Assembly (NCBI GenBank): GCA_000585055.1
Contig: JEMX01000028.1
Location: forward strand, 153,657-217,656
DNA length: 64,000 bases
Source: Candidatus Accumulibacter appositus
Lineage (GTDB): Bacteria; Pseudomonadota; Gammaproteobacteria; Burkholderiales; Rhodocyclaceae
Direction of reading: 5' to 3'
The position numbers and the translations under genes are program-made. The notes under the pieces are model-generated. The model was not told the origin of the DNA, did not search any database, and worked only from the letters and a program-made list of their open reading frames with translations. Each line of letters opens with the position of its first letter. Positions within the stretch are counted from its first letter, which is position 1. Shown piece after piece: positions 42,698 to 52,350 of the stretch.

Positions 42698-43007
42698 CGA
42701 GACCTCCCGACGCTGGCGGTGATAGGGCTGGGTGCTGTGCCGCAACGCTGCGCGCGTCGTTCCGCTTGGCGGTAGTCACGGGACAGGCTCTCCAGAGTTG
42801 CCTTGATCACAAACTCGCCGCGGGTGGCATGAGAATAGCCGGCAGGGAGTGCCTGACCAAGGGGAATCGCACTCGCCGCGACGCTTTGAGTATAGGTTCT
42901 CCGTTCTCGGGATGCCACGGCGCGCCGACACGGATTCCCTTTCCGGCGCCCGCCGTCGGCGAAATGGGAACTCATCTATCGGCCAGAGCGACGCTCTCTC
43001 CTGACCG
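42698..43007. other. 310-base gap without a supported gene
   Basis: Short frames occur on both strands but none has a ribosome site and family-like composition. I see no clear promoter or hairpin. It should hold the pcm promoter on the minus strand. Confidence 0.4.
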
Positions 43008-43433
43008 CTAGGCTGGCGAGGGCGGCAGCTTCATCACCGCGTCCGTAACGATCGCCGTGCTCTCGACGATTACGGGCAGGTGGTAGCGCTTGCGAGCGCT
43101 GTTGCACTGTGCGTCGCCTGGCTGCAGTTCGTGGCACGGCGAGGGGCGCTGGGCGTAGATGGTGCAGACGACCGCCTTGCCGATTTCGCCGGCCAGCGCG
43201 TGACAGCGCGGCGTGACGGCGTTGGCGTTGGTGTTGCTGCCGGCCATGCACGCGTACCAAGGTCCGATCTGCTCGATCAGCGCATCCGGGATGCCGAAGG
43301 CGTCGGCTTCGGCCCAGTAGAAGGAGACGCGAAAAGCGGCGCAGCAGGCGCCGCAACGGCGACAGTCGAAGTCGCCGGCGGGCGCATCGTCGGACTGGTG
43401 CATGAAGTGCGGTACGCCATGCCGAGTATTCAT
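43008..43433 (-). CDS. YkgJ-type cysteine cluster protein
   Basis: 141 residues with eight cysteines in the UPF0153/YkgJ pattern: CRRCGACCAAF, YACMAG, CHAL, CTIYAQRPSPCHEL and QCNSAR. These proteins probably bind zinc or an iron-sulfur cluster; function is not established. Its first four bases overlap the stop of the sugar dehydrogenase gene, so the two are cotranscribed. An internal ATG (MHQSDDAP, 43403) is an alternative start. Confidence 0.82.
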   Translation of the reverse strand: MNTRHGVPHFMHQSDDAPAGDFDCRRCGACCAAFRVSFYWAEADAFGIPDALIEQIGPWYACMAGSNTNANAVTPRCHALAGEIGKAVVCTIYAQRPSPCHELQPGDAQCNSARKRYHLPVIVESTAIVTDAVMKLPPSPA

Positions 43434-44584
43434 GGCACGGGTTCGAGGCGCGCGATCATGCCCTGCGGGCTGTCGGTAAGCAGATAGAGGAAGCCGTCCG
43501 GGCCGTGGCGCACGTCACGAATGCGGCCGATGCTGCCTTGCAGGAGCCGCTCTTCGTGGATCACCTGTGGGCCATCGAGCTGCAGGCGCAGCAGCATCTG
43601 GTCGCGCAGGGCACCGACGAAGAGGTTTCCCCGCCAGGCCGGGAAACGATCGCCGGTATAGAAAGCCATTCCTGACGGCGCGATCGACGGCGTCCAGTGG
43701 TAGAGCGGTTGCGCCATGCCGGGTTTCGCCGTTCCCTCGCCAATCGGCGTTCCGCTGCCATAGTTGCGGCCAAAGGTGATCACCGGCCAGCCGTAATTGA
43801 CGCCGGCACGGATGATGTTGATCTCGTCGCCGCCCTGCGGGCCGTGCTCGTGAGTCCACAGCTCGCCGCTTTGCGGATGCAGTGCCGCACCCTGCAGGTT
43901 GCGATTGCCGAGGGTGAACTTCTCGGGGCGAGCGCCGGGCTGGTCGCGGAAGGGATTGTCGGCCGGAACACGGCCGTCGTCGTGCAGGCGGATCACCGAC
44001 CCGGCATGGTCGTCGAGGCGCTGCGCCCGTTGTCTATCGCCACGATCGCCGAGGGTGATGTACAGGAAGCCCTGGCGATCGAAGACCAGGCGCGAACCGA
44101 AGTGTTGTCCGCTCGCCGATTTGGGTAGCATCCGGAACAGGATCTGTACCTCGACCAGCGTCTTGCCCTTGAGTTTCGCGCGGAGAACCTCGGTGCCATA
44201 GCCGCCGGCGCCGGCAGCCACGTAAGAAAGATAGATCCAGCCATTTTCACGGTAGTCGGGATGCAGCACGACGTCGAGGAGTCCGCCCTGACCGACGGCC
44301 GCGATCGGCGGCAGGCCGCGCAGCGCTTGCGGATCGAGCCGGCCGTTGGCGTCGACTAGGCGCAAACGGCCGGGGCGCTCGCTGACCAGCATCCGCCCGT
44401 CGGGCAGAAACGCCAGACCCCAGGGGTGTTCGAGACCTTCGCTGACGACTTTCAGACGGAAGCGCTGCTGCTCGCTGTCGAATACCTGCGCCAGCGCGTT
44501 TGCCGAGTACAGGGAGCAACAAATGGCGAGCGCAAAGCATAGTGCGGGCAGCTTGCGCAAGTGGAGCAGCGGACTCCCCAGCAT
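43430..44584 (-). CDS. PQQ-dependent sugar (aldose) dehydrogenase, YliI-like, periplasmic
   Basis: 384 residues. A signal peptide (LPALCFALAICCSLYSANALA) precedes a six-bladed beta propeller of the glucose/sorbosone dehydrogenase family, with LEHPWGLAFLPDGRMLVSERPGRLR, HFGSRLVFDRQGFLYITLGDRGDR, ELWTHEHGPQGGDEIN and RIRDVRHGPDGFLYLLTD. Soluble aldose dehydrogenases of this type oxidise sugars with pyrroloquinoline quinone. PQQ biosynthesis genes are not in the window. It overlaps the YkgJ-type gene and is divergent from the phosphatase gene. Confidence 0.9.
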   Translation of the reverse strand: MLGSPLLHLRKLPALCFALAICCSLYSANALAQVFDSEQQRFRLKVVSEGLEHPWGLAFLPDGRMLVSERPGRLRLVDANGRLDPQALRGLPPIAAVGQGGLLDVVLHPDYRENGWIYLSYVAAGAGGYGTEVLRAKLKGKTLVEVQILFRMLPKSASGQHFGSRLVFDRQGFLYITLGDRGDRQRAQRLDDHAGSVIRLHDDGRVPADNPFRDQPGARPEKFTLGNRNLQGAALHPQSGELWTHEHGPQGGDEINIIRAGVNYGWPVITFGRNYGSGTPIGEGTAKPGMAQPLYHWTPSIAPSGMAFYTGDRFPAWRGNLFVGALRDQMLLRLQLDGPQVIHEERLLQGSIGRIRDVRHGPDGFLYLLTDSPQGMIARLEPVP

Positions 44585-44723
44585 CGCGATTCCTCGATAA
44601 AGGCCCGGGGTGACGGCCCGGTGTAAGCAAGCTTAGCAGTATCCGGCGAAGGTGGTGTGCATTCAACTGCTGCCGAAAGGGCGCTAAACTTGGCAGCTCG
44701 ATCCATCAATTACAGGTGTCGCC

Positions 44724-45227
44724 ATGCATACCCATCCGTCCGACCTATTAGCCCTGGAAGCGCCTGCCGGAGGTTTGATTCTCACTCCATGCCCAGGAAC
44801 CAAGGACGTCGACACCGAGGCTGCTCTCAAGCAACTCAAGGCGGTCGGCGCCAGCGCAGTGATCACCTTGATGCCGGACGCCGAAATGGTGAGCAATGCG
44901 GTGACCGAGCTGCCGACGCTTTGCGCGCAGAACGAGCTGCAATGGTTTCACCTGCCGATAGAGGATGACCACGCCCCGGCGGAAAATTTTGCCGTCGCGT
45001 GGCAGGCGCAGCGCGCCGCCGTCCACCAATTGCTCGACGCCGGCAAGCGAGTTGCCGTGCATTGCAAGGGTGGCTCAGGCCGGACGGGTCTGATGGTGGC
45101 GCAAATCCTCGTCGAACGCGGTTACGGCAAAGAAGACGCGTTGGCGGCGGTCAAAGCGCTGCGGCCCAAGGCTCTCAGTCTGGCTGTGCATCAGGATTAC
45201 CTGGCACGACTTCCCGTCGCTGCCTGA
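44724..45227 (+). CDS. dual-specificity/tyrosine phosphatase-like protein
   Basis: 167 residues. The cysteine-phosphatase loop HCKGGSGRTG gives Cys114 and Arg120, and Asp in IEDDHAP (about 80-82) is the likely general acid. The length and LEAPAGGLILTPCPGTKD start recall CDKN3/KAP-like phosphatases. Substrate unknown; phosphoprotein or phosphoinositide-like ligands are possible. It stands alone between divergent and convergent neighbours. Confidence 0.88.
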   Translation: MHTHPSDLLALEAPAGGLILTPCPGTKDVDTEAALKQLKAVGASAVITLMPDAEMVSNAVTELPTLCAQNELQWFHLPIEDDHAPAENFAVAWQAQRAAVHQLLDAGKRVAVHCKGGSGRTGLMVAQILVERGYGKEDALAAVKALRPKALSLAVHQDYLARLPVAA

Positions 45228-45255
45228 GTGCCTTTTGCCGGGGCCGGGTAATTCC

Positions 45256-46623
45256 TCAGTGCCCGTACATCTGTTCGGGCAGCCAGGTGATGATCTCCGG
45301 GACGAACAGGCACAGTGCCACCATCGCCACTTGCAGCAGCACGAAGGGGAGGACGCCAAGGTAGATGTGCTGGATCGTCACTCCCTCGGGGACGACACCC
45401 TTGAGGTAGAAGAGCGAGAATCCGACCGGCGGCGTCAGGAACGAGGTCTGCAGCATCATCGCGATCAGGATCAGGAACCAGGTCATGTCGATGCCGGCGA
45501 CCCTGACCGCCGGCGCCAGCAAGGGCAGGATGATCAGTACGATCTCGAACCAGTCGAGGAAGAAGCCAGCCACGAAGACGACCGCCAACACCACCAACAC
45601 CAGCCCTGTCGGTCCGAGTCCAAGTCCCTTGAAAAATTCGCCGATCAATTCGTCGCCGCCGACCAGACGCAGGACGTAGGCGAAGAACGTCGCGCCGATG
45701 AAGATCGCGAAGATGAAACAGGTGGTCAGCGTCGTCTCGATACCCACTTCTCGGATAACCCGCCAGTTGAGCCGCCGGTTCGCCGCGGCCAGGAGGATGG
45801 CGCCGAAAGCGCCCAGCCCCGACGCTTCGGTCGGCGTCGCGATGCCGAAGAAGATCGAGCCGAGGACCAGCAGGATGAGACCGAAGGTCGGGATTGTCGA
45901 CGCGAAGGCGAGAAGAAGCTGCTTGGTGGTCAGCTTGTCCGCGCCAGCGGGTCGTGGTGGCACCAGATCGGGGCGCAGGATGCCGACCGCCAGGACGAAG
46001 AGCATGTACAGCAGGCCCAGCCCGACGCCCGGGATCAGCGCCCCCATGAACAGGTCGCCGACCGAGACTGATACCTGGTCGGCCATCAGCACCAGCATGA
46101 TCGACGGTGGGATCAGGATGCCCAGGGTACCCGAGGCGGCGACTACGCCCGAAGCGAGTGCCTTGGAGTAGTGGTTTTGCAGCATGATAGGCATCGACAG
46201 CATCGCCAGCAGCACTACGGAGGCGCCGACGATGCCGGTGGATGCCGCCAGCAGGATGCCGATCACGATCACTGTCAGGCCGAGGCCGCCGCGGATGCCG
46301 CCGAAGACCGCGACGAAGTTGCGCATCATGATTTCGGCGACGCCCGAGCGGTCGAGCATCTGGCCCATGTAGATGAACATTGGCAGCGATACCAGAACCC
46401 AGTTGGACATGATCGCGTCGAGTCGATCGACCACGCCGGAGACCTTTGCCCAGTCGTAGAGCAGGAAGGTGTCGATGCCGAACTGGTTCTCCAGGAAGAT
46501 GCAGCCGGCGGCGAAGAGCAGTGACAGGCCAGCCAGCAGCCAGGCCACCGGGTAGCCGCTGAACAGGGACACGATGAAAGTGACCATGAAACCGATAGCC
46601 AGCAGCTCGTAGATTGGAAGCAT
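45256..46623 (-). CDS. dctM: TRAP transporter large permease subunit (second system)
   Basis: 455 residues with about twelve membrane helices. Conserved DctM segments include TLGILIPPSIMLVLMADQ, GSIFFGIATPTEASGLGAFGAI and the C-terminal TPPVGFSLFYLKGVVP. A long polar loop near residues 225-240 distinguishes it from the other DctM. It is the last gene of dctP-dctQ-dctM, 19 bases after dctQ. Unlike the island at 30.8 kb this system is intact and has normal GC. Confidence 0.94.
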   Translation of the reverse strand: MLPIYELLAIGFMVTFIVSLFSGYPVAWLLAGLSLLFAAGCIFLENQFGIDTFLLYDWAKVSGVVDRLDAIMSNWVLVSLPMFIYMGQMLDRSGVAEIMMRNFVAVFGGIRGGLGLTVIVIGILLAASTGIVGASVVLLAMLSMPIMLQNHYSKALASGVVAASGTLGILIPPSIMLVLMADQVSVSVGDLFMGALIPGVGLGLLYMLFVLAVGILRPDLVPPRPAGADKLTTKQLLLAFASTIPTFGLILLVLGSIFFGIATPTEASGLGAFGAILLAAANRRLNWRVIREVGIETTLTTCFIFAIFIGATFFAYVLRLVGGDELIGEFFKGLGLGPTGLVLVVLAVVFVAGFFLDWFEIVLIILPLLAPAVRVAGIDMTWFLILIAMMLQTSFLTPPVGFSLFYLKGVVPEGVTIQHIYLGVLPFVLLQVAMVALCLFVPEIITWLPEQMYGH

Positions 46624-46642
46624 GTCGTTTTCCTGGAGGAGG

Positions 46643-47209
46643 TCAGGGGCGGGCGAAGAGCGCTACCCAGACACGGGTGAGACGGCTTAAGCCCGCCAGC
46701 ACCAGCAGCGCGAAAGCGGTGACCAGGAATGACTTGAGGAACCAGCGGTAAGGCAGTCCGCCAGGCGCGGCGGATATCTCGCCCGCTTCCCACGAGCTCA
46801 TGAAAAAGGGTATCGAGAACCAGACGATGAAGCTGGTGAAGCTGATCAGCAGAAAGCCGGTGCCGAAGAGCTCAATCCACAGCCGCGTGCGCGGCGCGAA
46901 GGTTTCGGCGAGGACATCGATGCGCACGTTGCGTTCGTGCATCTCGGTGAACGACAGCCCGAGCATGAAGCCGACGGCATATAAATGCCACTGCAGCTCC
47001 TCCATCATGATCGAGCCCTCGTTGAACACGTAGCGGGCCACCACCTGCGCCACGATGACCAGGACCAGTACGGTCCACAGGGCTGACGCTATTTCCCCGA
47101 ACCAGCCGATCAGGCGATCGCTGGCGCGGGAAAACGCGGTGGTGGGGAGGGCGATTCCCGACCGCCCCGCTTCGTCTGGGACGTCGGCGCTGTGCGCTGC
47201 TGAAGTCAT
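46643..47209 (-). CDS. dctQ: TRAP transporter small membrane subunit (second system)
   Basis: 188 residues, four hydrophobic helices and the family pattern VVARYVFNEGSIMMEELQWHLYAVGFMLGLSFTEMHERNVRIDVLAE. The N-terminal 35 residues form a polar extension before helix one. It lies between dctP (48-base gap) and dctM. Confidence 0.92.
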   Translation of the reverse strand: MTSAAHSADVPDEAGRSGIALPTTAFSRASDRLIGWFGEIASALWTVLVLVIVAQVVARYVFNEGSIMMEELQWHLYAVGFMLGLSFTEMHERNVRIDVLAETFAPRTRLWIELFGTGFLLISFTSFIVWFSIPFFMSSWEAGEISAAPGGLPYRWFLKSFLVTAFALLVLAGLSRLTRVWVALFARP

Positions 47210-47257
47210 CTGGTTCTCCTGTACGCGTACAGCACCGGGTCGTCGGGCGTCTATTGC

Positions 47258-48310
47258 TTACTTGAAGTCACGCGGTAGGTAGCCGTAATCGTGCCACTTC
47301 CGGTTCTGCTCCTGGAAGGCGGTCATGCTGTCGTAGACCTTCTTGAAGGTCGGATCAGCGGCAGATTCCTCGGCCATCACCTCCTTGGTGGCCTTGGCAA
47401 ATGCAGCAAGCATGACCTTGTCGAACTGGCGTGCCTTGACCCCTTCCTTCTCGAACTTGGCCAGCACCGCGCCCTGCAGCGCCTCGGCCTTGGCCAGAGC
47501 GATGGTCACGGCAGCCGTGCAGGTGGTTTCGATCTGCGCTTGCGTTTGCGGCTTGAGCTTGTTCCAGGCGTCAAGGTTCACGTAGAGGTACTGATTGGTT
47601 GATGGCTGATGCCAGCCAGGCATGTAGTAGTACTGCGCGACCTTGTAGAAGCCAAGCTGGTCATCGACGGTCGGCAGGGAGAACTCGGTGCCGTCAAGCA
47701 CGCCTTTCTCGAGCGCCTGGAACAACTCCCCGCCAGGCAACACGGTGACCGACGCGCCCAGCTTCTGGTAGACCTTGCCGCCAAAGCCCGCGGCGCGGAA
47801 TTTCAGGCCACTCAGGTCGGCGGGCGTCTTGATCTCCTTGCGGAACCAGCCGGCCGCTTCCGGGCTGATCGAGCCGCAGAAGATCGGGTAGACGTTGTGC
47901 GGCTTGTAGACTTCCTTGAGCAGCGCGTCGCCGCCGCCGAAATACATCCAGGCGGCGAACTGAGGCGATTCCATGCCGAAGGGTACGGCGCCAAACAGTG
48001 CGGAAGCCGGCACCTTACCCAGCTCATAGCCCATCCAGCTGTAGCCCGCCTCCGCCTTGCCGGCAGACACGGTGTCGAAAATCGCCAAGGCGGGTACCAG
48101 TTTGCCCGGTTCGAAGACCTGCAGATTGATGGTGCCACCGGAAATCTTCTTCAGGGTTTCCGATACCCACGGCATGGTGTCTCCAAGGGCCAGGAGGTTG
48201 GAGCCGAACGCCATCGGCACGCCCCAGCGCACTTTTTCCTGCGCGCTGGCGGGCGCGGCGATCAAAGCCAGGGAGGCGGCCAGGGCCAGGGTTTTCAAGC
48301 TGCTCTTCAT
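47258..48310 (-). CDS. dctP: TRAP transporter substrate-binding protein (second system)
   Basis: 350 residues with signal peptide (LKTLALAASLALIAAPASA). The binding-protein hallmarks GLKFRAAGFGGKVYQKLGASVTVLPGGELFQALEKGVLDGTEF are present; the Arg in FRAAG usually salt-bridges a carboxylate, so an organic acid is expected. Its overall pattern (WGVPMAFGSNLLALGDTMPW, AQYYYMPGWHQPSTNQYLYVN) resembles keto-acid or hydroxy-acid binders such as TakP. The start at 48310 has AAAGGAGA upstream; the frame is open to 48406. Confidence 0.92.
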   Translation of the reverse strand: MKSSLKTLALAASLALIAAPASAQEKVRWGVPMAFGSNLLALGDTMPWVSETLKKISGGTINLQVFEPGKLVPALAIFDTVSAGKAEAGYSWMGYELGKVPASALFGAVPFGMESPQFAAWMYFGGGDALLKEVYKPHNVYPIFCGSISPEAAGWFRKEIKTPADLSGLKFRAAGFGGKVYQKLGASVTVLPGGELFQALEKGVLDGTEFSLPTVDDQLGFYKVAQYYYMPGWHQPSTNQYLYVNLDAWNKLKPQTQAQIETTCTAAVTIALAKAEALQGAVLAKFEKEGVKARQFDKVMLAAFAKATKEVMAEESAADPTFKKVYDSMTAFQEQNRKWHDYGYLPRDFK

Positions 48311-48879
48311 AACGGGTATCTCCTTTGGTGAAACGCTGAAGTGGACTCGACCGCGCCGAAATGCTCGTCTGAGCGAGCAAGACAGCGAGGGGAGCCGGGG
48401 AACCAACTCCTTCGATGCGGGCCATTGCTGCGCCGGCTCCGCTAGCGTTTGGGGTCCGGTCCCTCGAAAAGATCGTCGCGTCCCTGCCGGGTTGCTGTGA
48501 GAATTCTCGGCACCGGTTGTCTCCTTTGACTTGTCGCTCGTGGCGCAAGCTCTTGTTTTGTCGTGACCCTGCGGTCGTGGCTAAGCAGCCACTTGCCGAT
48601 GATCAGGCAGATCCTGGATCTGCAAGAACTCGGCTTCGACGCACAGATCGCTAACTGATAGTTATTCGTGATGTAACTACAATCAACTCAATAGCGCGCC
48701 TTGTAGCTGCTTGTCAATCGTGCGCCGCAACATACAAGCGGTCTAGCCGTAGGTCCTGCCGGGCGTCGCTCTGATCGGCCGTCGGCGCGGGGGTGCGGGT
48801 ATACTTGAGGTTTCGTCGGTTCGCAGCCGCTAGCTGGCTGGCTGGTGGGGCCGACGGGTGACTCTGTGAGACCTCTACC
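48311..48879. other. 569-base divergent intergenic region
   Basis: It lies between the TRAP operon and the carbamoyltransferase. It contains a near-perfect palindrome, GCAGATCC-T-GGATCTGC (48607-48623), and an imperfect AGTTA-N9-TAACT (about 48660-48679), either of which could be an operator. A plus-strand frame around 48550-48659 reads LPMIRQILDLQELGFDAQIAN before a stop; it looks protein-like but has no start or homologue I recognise. Confidence 0.45.
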
Positions 48880-50643
48880 TTGGCACTGACCCTACTCGGA
48901 CTTTCCGGCGCGCTGACCCACGATCCCTCGGCAGCGCTGTACATCGACGGCAAACTCGTTGCCGCGGCGGAAGAGGAGCGCTTCGTCCGCGACAAGCACG
49001 CCAAGAACCGTATGCCCTACGAGGCGGCGAAGTTCTGCCTGGAATTTGCCGGCATCAAGCCCGCCGACGTTGACGCGGTGGCCATTCCCTTTGCGCCGAT
49101 CAGCCTCGCCGAAGGCGCGCGCTGGCACTACGCAAGACGCTACTGGTACGCGCCCGACCGGGCGCTGGACGCGATTCTGACCGGCAACCGGCGTTTCGTC
49201 CGTTACCGCAAGCGTATCGAGTGGTGCCTGTTGCAGCTCGGTTTCGACCTCAAGAAGACAGAGATCGTGCCTGTCGAGCATCACTTGGCGCATGCGTCCA
49301 GCGCCTACCATTGCTCGGGATTCATGGAAAAAACGGCCATCCTTGGTATCGATGGCAAGGGCGAGTACGCGACAACCTTTTTTGGTTATGGCGAGAACGG
49401 CCGCATTCACAAGATCAAGGAGTTCTACGATCCCGATTCGCTCGGCGGCCTCTACGGCGCCTTGACCGAGTATCTAGGCTTCGAAATGCTCGACGGCGAG
49501 TACAAGGTGATGGGCATGGCGCCGTATGGCGATCCCGATCGCTACGATTTCTCGCGCTTGGCAAAGTTCGAGAATGGCGAGCTCACCGTCAACACCGACT
49601 ACGCCAACGTGATCGGTTTTCGCCGCTACAAGGAGGGCGGTAAAGGCTACTACTTTTCGCCGAAGCTGATCGAGTGGCTGGGCCCGAAACGGGCCGGAGA
49701 CAGTGCCGACGATCCCTATATCCATTACGCGGCGAGCATGCAGAAGCTGTTCGAGGATCTGTCGCTGCAGATGATCGAGCACTACCTGGGCGACATTCTG
49801 CGGGAAACCGGCCGGCTCGCGTTTTCCGGTGGCGGTGCACTGAACGTCAAGCTCAACCAGAAGATCATTGCCCGCCCGGACGTAAAGGAGCTCTTCGTGC
49901 AGCCAGCCTCGGGCGACGCCGGTACGGCGGTCGGCGCGGCCGGCTATGTCTCGGTACAGCGTGGGGTGCCAGTGGAGAAAATGGCGCACGTTTTCCTCGG
50001 CCCCGCATACAGCAAAGAAGACATCGTCGCCGCCTGTGCCCGCCATCCGGCCAAGCCGCAATGGCAAACCCTGCACGACGTGCCGCAGGAAATTGCCGCC
50101 CTGCTGGTGGCCGGCAATCCGGTGGCCTGGTTCCAGGGGCGCATGGAATTCGGCCCGCGCGCGCTGGGTGGTCGCTCAATCCTCGGCTGCCCGAGTGTTG
50201 CCGGCGTTGCCGACCGGATCAACGCGCAGATCAAATTCCGCGAGCGCTGGCGTCCTTTCTGTCCGAGCATGCTCGACAGCGTTGGTCCGCGGATGCTTGG
50301 CAGCGATCACCCGGCACCGTTCATGACTTTCACCTTCAAGGTCGCCGAAGGTTGGCAGGAGCGTGTTCCGGAAGTGGTGCACGAAGACGGCAGCTCGCGG
50401 GCGCAGGTGCTGCAACGCGAATTCAACCCGCGCTATTACGATCTGATGCTTGAGCTGGAGAAACTGACCGGTAACGGTGTCGTCCTCAATACCTCGCTGA
50501 ATCGCCGTGGTGAGGCAATGATCTGTTCGCCGACCGACGCCTTGAACATGTTCTTCGGCTCGGATCTCGAGTATCTGGTGATGGAAGATGTGCTGGTGGT
50601 CAAGGCCGGTGTGGTCAGCCGCGCGGCATTGCCGGCCGCTTGA
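48880..50643 (+). CDS. carbamoyltransferase (NodU/CmcH/TobZ family)
   Basis: 587 residues. The N-terminal Kae1-like domain carries EHHLAHASSAYHCSG and the DGKGEYATTFF motif; the C-terminal YrdC-like part has MEFGPRALGGRSILG and NTSLNRRGEAMICSPTDAL. These enzymes make carbamoyl-adenylate from carbamoyl phosphate and ATP, then carbamoylate a hydroxyl of a natural product or glycan. The first codon at 48880 is TTG, fitting the conserved ALTLLGLSGALTHDPSAAL start; no ATG is available near it. No biosynthetic cluster surrounds it, so the acceptor is unknown. Confidence 0.92.
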   Translation: MALTLLGLSGALTHDPSAALYIDGKLVAAAEEERFVRDKHAKNRMPYEAAKFCLEFAGIKPADVDAVAIPFAPISLAEGARWHYARRYWYAPDRALDAILTGNRRFVRYRKRIEWCLLQLGFDLKKTEIVPVEHHLAHASSAYHCSGFMEKTAILGIDGKGEYATTFFGYGENGRIHKIKEFYDPDSLGGLYGALTEYLGFEMLDGEYKVMGMAPYGDPDRYDFSRLAKFENGELTVNTDYANVIGFRRYKEGGKGYYFSPKLIEWLGPKRAGDSADDPYIHYAASMQKLFEDLSLQMIEHYLGDILRETGRLAFSGGGALNVKLNQKIIARPDVKELFVQPASGDAGTAVGAAGYVSVQRGVPVEKMAHVFLGPAYSKEDIVAACARHPAKPQWQTLHDVPQEIAALLVAGNPVAWFQGRMEFGPRALGGRSILGCPSVAGVADRINAQIKFRERWRPFCPSMLDSVGPRMLGSDHPAPFMTFTFKVAEGWQERVPEVVHEDGSSRAQVLQREFNPRYYDLMLELEKLTGNGVVLNTSLNRRGEAMICSPTDALNMFFGSDLEYLVMEDVLVVKAGVVSRAALPAA

Positions 50644-51021
50644 TGCTTGTGTCTGGCTGCCTGGGTATTTCCGGAAGCCCGAAATGGCCTTCTTGTATAT
50701 TCCGTAACCACAAACAAATGGCACTGGCCGCCACCTTGCCTGTACGCCTGAAAAACAGTTTCCAGCGCTCGGAAGATGACCTGTCGCGCTATTCGAGGGA
50801 CTGCTCGCCGCGATCTCGGCACGGGCATTTGACTCGGGAAGCGGCGCCAAGGATACTTCGTCTGCGTGGTTAAAACGCTTTCCCCGGATGTTCCCTGTTC
50901 GCAACGCAGTGGCTGAAAGGTGCTCTGTTGAGGGGTCGTTTTGTAGCCGAAACGGAGACACCATGCCATTTTCAATTCTTAGTCCGCCTTAAATCAACAA
51001 CCACTCTTTCTCGAGGAAAAC
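50644..51021 (+). other. pgk leader region with a possible nine-codon leader ORF
   Basis: The 378 bases before pgk hold no ordinary gene. At 50963-50992 ATG opens MPFSILSPP followed by TAA, preceded by GGAG five bases upstream, which is a good ribosome site for so short a frame. It ends 29 bases before pgk. It may be a leader peptide or chance. Confidence 0.35.
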
Positions 51022-52278
51022 ATGTCCAAACTGTTCATCGAAGATCTCGCCCTCGAAGGCAAACGGGTCCTGATCCGCGTCGATTTCAACGTCCCTCAGG
51101 ACAAGGTTACGGGAGCGATCACCAACACCAAGCGCATCGAAGCCGCGCTGCCGACGATCAACTCGGCCCTGGACAAGGGTGCTGCCGTCATTCTCATGTC
51201 GCACCTCGGCCGTCCTGACGGCAAGGTCATGCCGCAGTTCAGCCTGCAGCCCGTGGCTACCGCACTGGAAGGCCTGATCGGGCGTCCGGTGCGTTTTCTT
51301 TCCGACTGCGTCGGTCCGGAAGTCGAAGCCGCCTGTGCCGCCATCAAGCCTGGCGAAGTCATCCTGCTCGAAAACCTGCGCTTCCATATCGAGGAAGAAG
51401 GCAAGGGTACCGTCAAGGGCGCCGACGGCAGCGTCAGCAAGATCAAGGCCGATCCCGAGAAGGTCAAGGCCTTCCGCGCATCGCTGACCAAGCTGGCCGA
51501 CGTCTACATCAACGACGCTTTCGGCACCGCGCACCGCGATCACTCGTCGATGACCGGCGTGCAGTTGCCGCAGCGGGCGGCGGGTTATCTGATGAACAAG
51601 GAACTGGCGGCTTTCTCGGCCGTGCTCGAATCACCGCAACGGCCGCTGCTGGCGATCCTCGGTGGCGCCAAGGTGGCCGACAAGATTCAGCTGATCAACA
51701 ACCTGCTCGACAAGGCCGACCAGATCATCATCGGCGGCGGCATGGCGTTTACCTTCAAGAAAGTCATTTCCGGAATGCCGATCGGCAACTCGCTGTTCGA
51801 TGAGGAGGGCGCCAAGCTGGTCCCGGATCTGATGGCCAAGGCAAAAGCCAACGGCAAGCAGATCCTGCTGCCGACCGATTTCATCATCGCCGACAAGTTT
51901 GACGCCGACGCCAACACCGGCGTTGCCAACGATGTCGACGGGATTCCCGATGGCTGGCTGGGGCTTGATTGCGGTCCCGAATCGACGAAGGTGTTCACCG
52001 AGGCCATCGTCAACGCCAAGACCGTCATCTGGAACGGCCCGGCGGGCGTTTTCGAATTCGCCAAGTTCGAAGCCGGTACCAAGGCCATGGCCGACGCCAT
52101 CGTCGAGGCAACGGCCAAGGGCGCGACGACCGTCATCGGTGGCGGTGACACGGCCACCGCGGCCAAGAAATATGGCGCCGAGAAGAAAGTCACGCACACC
52201 TCGACCGGTGGCGGCGCCTCGCTCGAATACCTCGAAGGCAAGGTCCTGCCGGGCGTCGCCGCACTCTCCGAGAAGTAA
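51022..52278 (+). CDS. pgk: phosphoglycerate kinase
   Basis: 418 residues. Substrate-binding RVDFNVPQD and SHLGRPDG, the [18 protein letters not shown] signature and the nucleotide-binding [10 protein letters not shown] and [15 protein letters not shown] segments are intact. It interconverts 1,3-bisphosphoglycerate and 3-phosphoglycerate with ADP/ATP. A roughly 15-residue insertion ([17 protein letters not shown]) distinguishes it from the E. coli enzyme. It is followed by a hairpin and tpiA. GAGG lies upstream of the ATG. Confidence 0.97.
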   Translation: MSKLFIEDLALEGKRVLIRVDFNVPQDKVTGAITNTKRIEAALPTINSALDKGAAVILMSHLGRPDGKVMPQFSLQPVATALEGLIGRPVRFLSDCVGPEVEAACAAIKPGEVILLENLRFHIEEEGKGTVKGADGSVSKIKADPEKVKAFRASLTKLADVYINDAFGTAHRDHSSMTGVQLPQRAAGYLMNKELAAFSAVLESPQRPLLAILGGAKVADKIQLINNLLDKADQIIIGGGMAFTFKKVISGMPIGNSLFDEEGAKLVPDLMAKAKANGKQILLPTDFIIADKFDADANTGVANDVDGIPDGWLGLDCGPESTKVFTEAIVNAKTVIWNGPAGVFEFAKFEAGTKAMADAIVEATAKGATTVIGGGDTATAAKKYGAEKKVTHTSTGGGASLEYLEGKVLPGVAALSEK

Positions 52279-52285
52279 GTCGCGA

Positions 52286-52310
52286 CGGCCCCGGCTGCGT
52301 GCCGGGGCCG
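52286..52310 (+). terminator. GC-rich hairpin after pgk
   Basis: Ten-base arms CGGCCCCGGC/GCCGGGGCCG enclose five bases, followed by TGCTTCTCCCC. The short C/T tail suggests weak termination between pgk and tpiA. Confidence 0.55.
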
Positions 52311-52350
52311 TGCTTCTCCCCGAATCATGCAAACAAACAGAAGGAATACC

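Noticed and set aside
48550..48659. Protein-like tail LPMIRQILDLQELGFDAQIAN as a gene fragment
   Set aside because: No start, no upstream continuation and no recognised family; could be chance.
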